Source of the DNA: Hippasteria phrygiana
Lineage: Eukaryota; Echinodermata; Asteroidea; Valvatida; Goniasteridae
Reading direction: 5' to 3'
Length of the DNA: 64,000 nt
Assembly (NCBI GenBank): GCA_037893225.1
Contig: JAZGUH010000331.1
Span: 124,001 to 188,000 of the forward strand
Part shown: piece after piece, positions 31,724-43,700 of the stretch
Layout of the letters: each line of letters begins with the position of its first letter
Numbering within the stretch: the first letter of the stretch is position 1
Notes under the pieces: generated by a model
Databases searched by the model: none
What the model saw: only the letters and a program-made list of their open reading frames with translations
Told to the model about the DNA's origin: nothing
Made by a program: the position numbers and the translations under genes

Positions 31724-34700
31724 GTGAGTTCGTCACTGGTTACTTTACCACTCTAATAATCCTAGCCTTATAATAATATTCTTACAAAACTAGTTTAAGA
31801 CATAGCCTTTGCCTCCAAGTTTATTTCCAAGCAGTAAGGACTTCATCCATTTGGCCATAGTTCCTGCAGCCCACGCTTGTTCATGGTCCCTGTCCACAGT
31901 TAGCTAGATTTTTTATGGCTGGACTGTTTCAACTACTCCCGACTTCGTAAACAAAATTATTATAAGTCAGTTGCTGTGGTATGTCAAAGTCAATGCTAAC
32001 CATTGTTCCTGGTCCTTTATATGGCCTGGAAATGTCCTCAGTTTAGCCTACTCGTTTGGTGATTGTACACTTCATGTCTCCTTCTCTGGACGTGTGATTC
32101 CATGCATTTATTCTAGCATTATACATTTATACAGACACCTGCAGACCCTAAATTAGTTCTGCATGTTCGTCCCACTAAACCCGCCCTGTTGCACTTTTAC
32201 CGCGAACCGAAACTCCAATGGTGCAGCAACAAAATATCTCCATGCTCCCGATAATTCGGGCTACAAAATGGACAGTTACTCTAGGAAACTCCCATTAGCT
32301 GAAATGGCATAATTGTTTGGGTGGCTGTAATTTTGTAGAATGTCAAACTGCCATTAACAGGTGTTATAGAATATCTATGGCACAAAATCTGATTATTATG
32401 AAAAGGTTTAAACAAACAAACAAACAAACAAACAAACTTCAGTCACATTTTCTCAAGGTTTTCTGAGGTCTGTACTGTGGAGTCCATGTTCAAGGCACAC
32501 ATTACCCTGAAATCCCCAGAATTTAAGTTCTTTGATTAGGTACCTAACCTGTTTCCAAGGTCCGAGTGTAAAAATTCTACCATAATGTGTAATATTTACC
32601 CAGAAATGATGAAAACTTGAAACCGAAGCATTGACATCTGGACATTCGGACTGGCGCCACACATAGTGCAGCCTGTTCGCAACCCAAGTTTTACGGGCAC
32701 CACTCTGAGTTCCATTGTCCCACTTTTGCGAATCAGACAAACTACGCATTAAGGGATGGTCGTGTACTATATTATATTCTACATTTGAATGATCTTTCCA
32801 ACTACAGCAATTTTAGGACAACCGCTTTTTGTAGCCCAATTGGGCGGCCTCTACAGCAAGGCAATGTGTCAAAGTCAAAATCCATGTGTGAAGAAACTAC
32901 TGGCCAAAGTCACATGCAGACATAAAAACATAACATCAAGTCAGGTTCCTTTTTCTTAAATTTGATACCTTAGGCCTACTACACAGCGCAAAGGAACCAT
33001 GCATCCCTATGCTATTCCACATTTCAACACAATGAAGTTTTATGATTTTTCAACACAATGAAGTATTATGTTTATATTAGATAAATTATTAAGAAGACAG
33101 CAAAATTGGTTTAAAAAAATCATGTGTAAGTTCAGAAGAACAATTTTCCAATTGCGACGCAGTTTTTCAAAACCAGGCTGAATTGGGCAGAGCTACGAAC
33201 GGAGGAAGAGCTGCAAAATGTCTTTGGGGTAATTGTTAGAGATTTTGACATTTTTGGAAATGTATGATGCTACAAATGTTTTAAATGTTCTGTAAAAGTT
33301 TCTAACTGAAATTTCATTTGCAAAGTATTTTAAAAACCCTTTTAGAGAGGCATATCATTTCACAAAATGATGCCTTGTTTGACATTTTGTTTGGAAATGA
33401 TGTTTCGGACAGTCTGATTTCAAATCTTAATAACTTCGCTTTGGAATATCCGATTTGAAAAAAGAAAGCGACATTGTATAAAAGTGCAAGGTCTATATTT
33501 TACTAATATACCAATAACTCAAAATCGACCTCTTGCCCAATTGTGCCTAGTTTTGACATACCGCGTCACATTTTCTTAATCACTTATTCTACAACAATGG
33601 TATGTAGGCCTACGTGCGAAACATGCCATTTTGAACCAACTTCAACCATCTGCTGGATACAAATCCTCAGTCTCACAATTTTAAAAGGTTTGTTCAGTAA
33701 CTACATCCAGAAATCGGGCGACTGGTGTTACGAGCAACAAGCTAAATCGGAATTTGGAACGGTAACCAAGTTGGAACCTTTCAAGCAGATTTCCCAACAT
33801 AAAGCAAAAACTTAACTGATTGGGGACAGAGCTGCGATCCGGTAACAAAAATCTACAGTCTGAGAAGCATTTTTTCCAATAAATTTCACCAGTGCCCTCA
33901 TCATAAAGGATACCAGTAAAATATATTTTGAAAAACTTCTCTCTCAAACTGCCACATGAAAAAAAACTTTTTTACCCGATCACTGCTCTGTCCCCACGTT
34001 TACTGATCCGTAAAGAGTTTGGTTTTTGCTTTATATTTTGGTAAATTGCATAAACAAGTGAAAAGTTCCAATCTGGTTACCAATTGTCCCATTGACTTAT
34101 ACTTGTGCACATGATCTAGATATTTGTAATTCTGATTTGGCGTATTCTTTTTAGATTTTGAAATACCGGTAACAATATACTACTACAAACTGCTTGGGGA
34201 CTTGACGTTTGATCCTAATAAGCCAGTTCGGTATCTCGAAGGGCAAAGGTTATTCGGGATAATAATTGCTGACGTTATCTCAGTCACGCGATGTTACGCG
34301 AACGCCCATTCTGATTGAATTGAACACGTGCGCGTCAGGTGTATACATCTATATTGAAATATATCGCGCACGCATCGTGTTTTGCACAACATTTGGTTTA
34401 GGAGTGACGCTGCCGGGTAGATCGCCTTTGAATTATGTAACCTTTGAAATATGGCTGTGCATCCGACCCGGGTACCCCGAGTATCCGACCCGGGTACCCG
34501 AGTATCCGACCCGGGTACCCGAGTATCCGACCCGGGTACCCGAGTATCCGACCCGAGTATCCGACCCGAGTATCCGACCCGGGTACCCGAGTATCCGACC
34601 CGGGTACCCGAGTATCCGACCCGGGTACCCGAGTATCCGACCCGGGTACCCGAGTATCCGACCCGGGTACCCGAGTATCCGACCCGGGTACCCGAGTATC

Positions 34701-37700
34701 CGACCCGGGTACCCGAGTATCCGACCCGGGTACCCGACCTGGGTACCTGAGTATCCGACCGCTAATTTCAGGAACCGGTTCAAGATTATGGAATCGATAC
34801 CCGTTTAAATGTCATTTGTGGGGAATTTTCAAAATGAAAACGAGGGTACATGGAAAACAAATTATACAGATTAACGTTGATGACGCTTGCGAAAAGAGCT
34901 CACTATACACACACTTGCTGCATTGATGCACCGATGTGGTAGTATTAACTTGCGGACCTTTACGAACAAAATGAACAGCAATTCCTGTGATTACATTTTT
35001 GGGATTGGCTTTCTTTAACGGGTACCCGGGTACCCGCTTTTTATTTGAAGAAATCGGGTACCCCATTCCTCCACTACCCGTAAATGCACACCCTTGCCTT
35101 TGATGTCACTCCTTAAGGGCCGGTCACACTGGCCACGATAACGACGACGATAACGAAAACGGTGAGAATAAACAGCATTGATTGGTGGAATTGTCGGCGT
35201 GTAATACGTGCGCGTTCCATCCACCAATAGCGAGCGTTTATTCGTATCGTTTTCGTTATCGTTATCGTGGCCAGTGTGACCGGCCTTTAACCAAAACACG
35301 ATATTCGTGCGCAATACCGCATGACATTTGAATATAGGGCGGTTTAGTCTAGTTCCCAGACCAAAATATTCTGACTATTTCTGATGAATATTAGGGTCCG
35401 GTATAGCCGCCAATGTCACGTGCCAAAAACGGAAGGAATTCCTCCCGTTTCCGAAAATGTCCGAAGTTTTCCGAACTTGTTTTTGGTATAACATTCGGCT
35501 GTTAACTTTGAGTTTCGCAATAACAAAATGTCAATGAGGCCCGTTACAAATTCTGGAATTTGAATGCTCCATTATACATAAAAACTGAACAATCAATGCC
35601 ACACTCTTGCAGTATTTTGCCGACCGGATTTTGCAAGAATATTAAATTTAAATGATGCCAATGACGGATCACTCGGACTAACACGCACGTCATAATATAT
35701 TTTAAACTGTGGGTACTACCTTACCTAAGATTTATCAATAATAATTATAATAATAATAATAATAATAATAAATTAACATTTGTATTGCGCGATCTCCATA
35801 ACAATGATCAATCGCGCATTACATAATGAAAAGGAGTCGTCAGGGAATCTTCAGATCAGGGAACCAGACTAAGGGCGGTTTAAATGTAAACGAAGGGCAC
35901 ATATGGTTGTTTGTATCGCAATTAGTTCGATCCTAACAAAATTCAGATTTCGCGTATCCAGTAAATCATGCAGCCTTATAAATATGACCACAATTACGGA
36001 GCAGTTCTTTGTTTTATGTAGGCTGATCGAGACTCTGAAGTTAAAATATCTTGAACATGTCATACGTTTGGTAGACTAGTTTACTTGTTTATCAGACCTG
36101 ATTTGTCAGGCTATTAAACAGTACTTGCACAACAACAGGGGCCGTCCATAAAGTACGTACGCACGAAATGCCGACTTTTTACCCCCCTGCCCCCTGTACG
36201 CATGGCATACGTAGTGGCTCCACACCCCCCCCCCCCCCCCCCCGTACGCATACGCATTCCGCATCTCTTTTTGAATTCTCAGACTACCCTATTCTAGCAT
36301 CATTAAACGTCACAGTACACCTGCTGTAGTAGTATGATTCGCATGTCGCATCAAAAGACTAAAATATATCACAAAATGTTGACAGAAAAAAATTGCAAAT
36401 TTTTTTATTTACCGACCTGGAAATTATTGAACAGTGATTTTAAACCAAAACAGCAGTCAATGATGACATGAACCAAAAAAGGGAAAAAATATCCTGATAC
36501 ACTATTTTTTGCATAGTTTTTGCTCTTGACGTTTCATGAGTGGTTTATTGAGATAGTGAATAACGCTTTTCACGAAAATATGTGTTTGAACAAGAGGCAG
36601 ATGATATACAAGACGTATCTCTTTGTTAGTTCTTTCGTTTACTTCCAGTACATAGCGATTTCGGACAGCACGCGAGTGAAATTGATACAAGTACAATGGT
36701 ACGTTTCCGGTGTACACTGCCGGTTTATAGAGCAGTCTTTTTGTTGCAGTCTAAAAATAAACAGGAGTTGGCTCAGGCTGGCGGTGGCGCTGGGAAGATA
36801 AATTTACTTTTGGTTGGTGTGAAGGGTACTGTGTTATAACTGCACAAAAGCTGGTTCTGGTAGTTAGGCCAAAAGACAATTGTTTGGTTGTCCTTGACCG
36901 CCCGCCCCTATTTTTCGGCCCGCGCCAAAAAAAACCATTCAAAATATGTTTTTCTTCAATTTTATCCCAAAACTCGAATTGATTTTGCTGGTTGATTCGT
37001 TCCAATCTCGTTTCCATCCTTATTTTGTTATTTGTAATGCACAAGCACGACCCTATCTTTTACTCCAGAGTTTGAAAGTTCATATTCTTGTATCAGTGTG
37101 TGACTTCGCACAATAAATATCTCGATGGAAATACACGCGGTATCGTGGCCACTCATCAAATTTCAAATTCATCCAGTAAAATTCCCAATAATTCCTAAGG
37201 CGATGGGAAAACACTGTGCAAAGATCATCGGAATAAGCACTTGCGCATGTGCAACCCATATTTTTTCCACCAAAATTTACAAGATCTTGGGAAAAATCCC
37301 AAGGAGTGGCCACAGTGCACACATAACGCACGAGGCTAAAATGTTATGAAAATTGCTTTTTAAGAAATAAACTTATGAAAAAATATAATCTCAACATTTT
37401 TCTAATTATATTCTGTAATCACTATATATTTTAATATTTAGTTTGGAGTTTTTGTTGTTGTATATTTACACAAACGATTAAATAATAAATATTCAAAAAA
37501 AATGCATCAAGGGGAAGCCAAGATGGCGTCTTTAATACATGCTCAGCATTCATTGCAAACTGGGTGTAAAAGTCTTGTTTGAGCAGTGTGGCTACCACAT
37601 CGAAACTTGATGACGTTTTTTGGTCGAATGTTGAGCTAGCTCAAATACAGCTGAAACACACAAAGGTCGCGTCCACCAAAAAGTGGTCCATACATAGAGT

Positions 37701-40700
37701 GACATTGAGCCCCAGGAGATAGAGTCAGCACTGGCCGCCTTATTAGGGCTACGGTATGTGTTGTTCGGATGGATTGAAGGACCCGGCGGCCATCGCTGAA
37801 GAGGCAGCCGTATTACGTATATTACACTGTTTATCGGCCTAACAACATTTGTCTGTTTGTTTTACTTTGTGTATGGTTTGAAGTTGGACTTCCGGGGAAT
37901 GTGTAAAAAAATAATAATAAATAAATAAATAAATAATCCGCCCGCCCGCCCCCTACTGGCGAAGGGTTGTGGAGGACAACCAAACAATTTTTTGTTGGCC
38001 TTATTTATATTAGATAGTACATTGATTTCATGACAATTCATTAAAAGCAAATTGTCGGTTTGCGTACGGTACGCATTGGCTTGGACCTCCCCCCTGTATA
38101 TACGCATGGTGTACGCAATGTCAACAACCCCCCTCCCCCTTCGTTCGTACGTACTTTATGGACGGCTCCACAACTGTCAACATGGAAAATGTATTATCCT
38201 TCTGGCTTTATACAAGTTCTGAGTAGAGTCATTAATATTATAGGTAGTGTACACGATTGGTAATCCTCCAATATTTTTTACTGAATTATTACGAAATACC
38301 TTACTAGACTATAAGTAAATAGCAGTCGCAAGCATCCTGTGAAATCATGGCACCTGGTGTGCTGTCGTTTTCAAGAAAAGTGGAAATTGATATCGTTTTC
38401 TAACGATTGTCGGCCGACAATCCTTGGAAATAGTCTAGTTCCCCGACCTAATAATTCCCTGACGTCTATAAGTTGCTACGTTTTGTCTAAAGTATGGTCA
38501 GGGAACCAGACTAATTGAACACATTTTTGTCTCTCTACGCAGACTACGGTTTTCCCAGCATATATGCACACAAACAACTTGAAACAGGTCAGTGTTTCAG
38601 TATTTGCTAGCACCCTATAAAATACTAACCCCAAATCATGTATTTCTTGAAATTACAGCAAAAGCAAATGGTGTACACTACATTTAAACGTTGAAGTGTT
38701 TTTCAGTCCCAAATTTATGTATTTTATTTAACAGGCATTTGCAACAGTTGATCATTACAGAGATTATATGATTCAAAAGTGGCGGCAGGACACATGTTCT
38801 TTTCCAAATCTGCAGGAACTGTTTGACCATTAGCCTTTTAGAGGTATGGCGGACACAATAGGAGAGGGCGCTATTTGATTTGGGTATACCTTTTGTTAAA
38901 CCACAGGAAATTTCAAAGTTGAAGATTAGGCATGATCTATGGATTGTACTATGGATTGTACTTTAACTCAAAACAATATCTGATTCTGACTTTCACTGGA
39001 ATTTGTGTTTTCACAAAATGTTTACCCAAATCAAATAGCGCCCTCCTATTGTGTCCGCCATACCTCTAAAAGGCTAATGTACTGACCGCATAATTTAACA
39101 CTAGTTGCTCTAAACGATAATCGTGTTTCGAAAGGGAACTTTCTTGTTACGAGTAATTCAGTAAGCCGAGAGCTACGGACATTTATTGGAAAACTCAATA
39201 ACTCTGCCGGTAAAGCTGGCTGTTACTGTTGTGGAAGAAATAGTGACAAGTATTTTTATTCGTATTAGATCAGAAATTCACTTTTCCAATAAAACTGGAA
39301 TATTTTATCTCGAGTCATTTGTAACCTTAAATGTAGTATAGAACATTTGCTTTTGCTGTAATTTTCATAAATGAATTGGATTTGGGGTTATAGCAAATGC
39401 TGTAACACTGACCTGTTTTAAGTTTTGTGTGCATAGATGCTGGGAAAACAGACAAAACGGAACAATTTATAGATATCGGGGAATTATCAGGTCGGGAACG
39501 ATTGTCGGCCGACAATAGCTCGAAATAAAAATGTTTAAATCAACTTTTCTTGAAAATGACAGCACACCAGGTGCCATGATTTCCCAGGAGAGACTTATTT
39601 ACTTACAGTCAAGTAAGGTATTTCATCATAATTCGGTAGTTTGGTTTTTGATGTTTGCAAATGTTATATTACATCTAAGGTCCCGTGTCTTTTATATAAG
39701 GTATAGCTCCGAAAATCGCTTTGTGCGCAAAATAGTAAAATTGCCAGAATATAGTAAAGACAATGTAGACAATGTAAAGAAATCAAAGATGCCTGACTTA
39801 TGGCACTAACATGTTGCTCTCTATTGCGATCCATTTCTAGCACGGACAAATGTTGGGCGGGAATTCATCTTTGCCTACGCCGAGAACTACCGGCCGAATG
39901 CAGACCCCTCGGTTATCGTCACTAACATGTCCCCGCTGGACCACGAGGTCGTGACTGTCACTATCACATCGACCGTACATGGCCTCCTCCAGACCGTTAC
40001 ACTACGGGGCTTCCAAAGCTCACAGCAGGTCTCTCTGTCCAGGGAAGTTATTCCGGTCAGTCCCGACCTGGACATGGTAGCCATCATAGTTGAAGCCGAC
40101 GATGATGTCGCTGTCTTTGCCATCAACGACGCCCATGACCGGTCCATGGATGGCTTTACTGTTTTACCTGTCAGCTCGTTGGGGACTGAGTACTATGTGG
40201 CCACCTACACTCCATCACTACGCTCTCAGATTGTCATCGTTGCCTCAGAGTCCCATACAACTGTGCGTGTGGAGCTCTCTAGTACTGTCACGTACAAAAA
40301 CAGGGATGTGGAGGGAGGGGATTACATCCTGATAGAGGCACAGCACCATGAAGCGCTGCTACTGAACGGCAAGGCGGACCTGACGGGAACCAGGGTCCTG
40401 TCCAATAAACCGATAGCCGTGCTGTCTGGTAATCGGTGTGCCTTTATCCCTGAAGGCGTCATCTCCTGCGACCATCTAGTTGAGATGCTGCCTCCTTTCA
40501 GTCAGTGGGGGCGCAAGTTCGTCCTGATGCCGTTCCGCGGCCGGTCAACCGGTATTATTTACCGCGTCATTGCCGGTCGAAGTAACACGGAGGTTACCGT
40601 TAACTCGCAGAAGATATCCCTGGGGCGGGGGCAATACAGCGAGTTCGAGGTTGCAGTCGATCAAAGCGATTTCATGCAGTCTGACCATCCCGTGCAGGTT

Positions 40701-43700
40701 GTACAGTACGCGAAGGGATTCAAAGCTGATGGTGTTTTGGGAGACCCTGCCATGACTATAGTTCCCCCTATGGAGCAGAGCGTTCACACTGTAAAACTGG
40801 CCACCTACAACATGACAAAAGACTTGAACACGGTGGAAAACTACGTTAACATCTATGCACCGTGCACAGAGATGTACTACTCCAACTTAACGCTGGACGG
40901 CGTGGCAATCCGTGATATCGTGGGTACTGATGGTGGCATTGTCCGGGCAGACCGCTCTGATTTCTGTGCAGTGGGCCTGCACCTTAGCCACGGACTGCAC
41001 GCCATCTCCCCTGCGTCCAAGGGAGGAGAAAGTTTCGTTGCTATCGCCTATGGCTTTGCGAAGATGAATTCCTACGCCTGGCCAGCGGGTCTGTCGACCC
41101 ATAGCATCACGTGCAAGCACGTGGCACCAGACGGTGGGGAGAGGGATTACGATTGCAACAAGGCGCTGTTTATTGAGGAAATTCCCTGCAATACGTCGGG
41201 CATCATCGAGGACGTGGAATGTCTCAATGTAGACTGCCTTCCATACGGTGAGAATTTCGTAGACCATAAATAGGGCCTTTATAGTACGTCCAGCATTGTA
41301 TTAGACTGAGAACCTAGTATCTCTTGAACGATTTCAGATACAATTTACTCAATTACACCTGCAGGATTTGGGGTCTTAGTTCTGATTTAAATCTGAGTTT
41401 TATGGACAAACACAACCTCGAAAAAACAGGTGTTGTGTGCAACTTTTTTGCACCAGTGAGTGAAGCCATGATGTGATTAAATTGTGAATGATTTAAGAAA
41501 AGGGGCTGGTTGAGCATAAACATATTAGCAAGTGCATTTTGAAGAGCAAGACTTGTGGGGGAAAGTGTAATAGATAAAATAATTTGGTACCAGACCATAA
41601 AAACACTGTGAATAGGACGTTAAAAGTAGTTTACACGATTGGTAATCCTCCATTTTTTTAAACTGAATTATTACGAAATACCTTACCAGACTGTAAGTTA
41701 AGTTAATAGTAGTCTCAATCATCCTGTGAAATGATGGCACCAGGTGTGCTGTCGTTGTCAAGAAAAGTTGAAATTTATATCGTTTTCCAACGATTTCCAG
41801 CTGGAAATCGTTGGAAATCTGCCCTGTAGCCTTTAGTCAAGGCGCGCGTGGCTACCTGGACGAGTGGCGCGCCACGGACATGCTGGCATTCGGGGCGCGT
41901 CACATAGCCACGCGCGCCTTGGCTAAAGGCTATCATCCGCCCGACTCTTTTTTCGGCATCCAACAACGCAGAACTTCTATTTAAATTTTACTGAAGATGA
42001 AAAAATCGATTAAATTCTGTGAGAGGCAAATTGGAATCGGAAAGTGGAGTCACAAATGGATGAAACTTCGCCCCCCAAAAATCATTTTATTTTTTGCACT
42101 TCAATTTTAACATGAAGTGCTCGAAAACGACAGGCCCATGAGTGTGACGTATGTCTCGTGTACTATACTGACGGGTTGCTATACTTTTGTTCTTTCCTGT
42201 CTGTTTCCTTTTAACAGATTACGTCATCTACATCTGTGCTGGGGTGGCAGTTGCCGCAATTATCCTGCAGAAAATGTTCAGTCATTTTGTCATAAAGAGA
42301 ACGAAGTAAGCTCAAGGTTTTGTCCCTCGGTATTCTTTTATTTGAAGATTGGCATCAACAGTTGTCCCTCAGCTCCCATCCCAGGTCAGGGTCTGGCATG
42401 CCATACATGCTTGTCATATAAATCGCCTTTCATATCAATCGCCTCTTTCCATAGCCTAGCCCTGGGAGTCATGCATGCTGGGAGTAGAATCAAAAGCCAG
42501 ATTTCCATATGCATACTTAATATGTGCATGAAGTCGCAATGAGCGCCGACAGCACAACATAAATGTCAAGTCACAGGCTGTCGGGCATAGCCGGTTTATG
42601 GCGTCCAAACTTTCAAGAGATAACGGTGTTGTAGTACTCGTACTCGTAGGCATATCATGAAAATGTAGGCCTACTTGGATTCGGGACAATGTACTGATGC
42701 TCCATGTGAAATGCATGAGGTCGCACATTGAAATTGTTTTTACTTTTTCATGGCTTCTAGTTCTCCCATGTTTATATTTGAAGTACCAAACACACATGGC
42801 CACTATTGGACTTGATGTTGATGCAAAGTTCAAAAAGGGGAAGAGGTCAAGCGTACAGGAATTAACATTTAACATTAACATTCATTAGACTGTTTGCTGT
42901 CTGTCATGTGCATTGATATATTCTATACAATCTTCAAATTTCCAGTAAAAAGGACAACTGGGCCAAGCTCATTGTACTCGAGCAGTACAGCGTATGGACA
43001 ACGTTGAACCGTAGCTATTCCCATGACTCGACGCAGATAGTCGGCACATTGGTCCAACTGTGCCGATTAAATGCTTGCTTCAGTCACGACCATGCATGGT
43101 CACGACATTACGTTTTAATAATCAGCGCTGCCGTCGGTGACTTCTTGCAGACGCCGTCGGCGATTGTAACAAATACATGCATGGGATTGAAGGCAAGAAT
43201 CAAAGGGCAAAATTATTGAAAACGCATATCAAGCTCCCATCAATATCGCAGCAATGCCTTTTAAAGTTACAACAAAAATTTCATTTTGATCAGTAGAGGC
43301 CCCAGAAGATAATGCTACAAAGAGCGTATCAGTTGTAAAGGCCCATTGGCATGAACAGAAAGTCGCCCCATGGCATTCTAAGTTAAGCAATACAACTATT
43401 TTCCCCCTTGAAGGTCGATTTTGAAATTTAAATATTTTTTAATCCGAACACAACAATTGTTTTTGACGGTTGCTAGGGTTTTTATAATAATTAGACGTGC
43501 TCCAACGGCGGCGGAACAGGGGAATGGGCTAGGGGACTCCCCCCCCCCCCCCCCCCCCCCCCCCCACTTTTGGAAGTTCCGCATAAAGAAAAACTAAGAA
43601 AATGGCAGCACCCGGCCGGCACCGGCGCTACTTTTCCCCCAATTTTAAAAGTGTTCCGGCGCTGTTAACATGCTCTGATAATATGCTTCACACGGTTCAC

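Noticed and set aside
34266..34926. Overlapping ORFs of 99-180 codons rich in RPGYPSI / EYPTRVP
   Set aside because: Translations of the 21-bp minisatellite in several frames on both strands.
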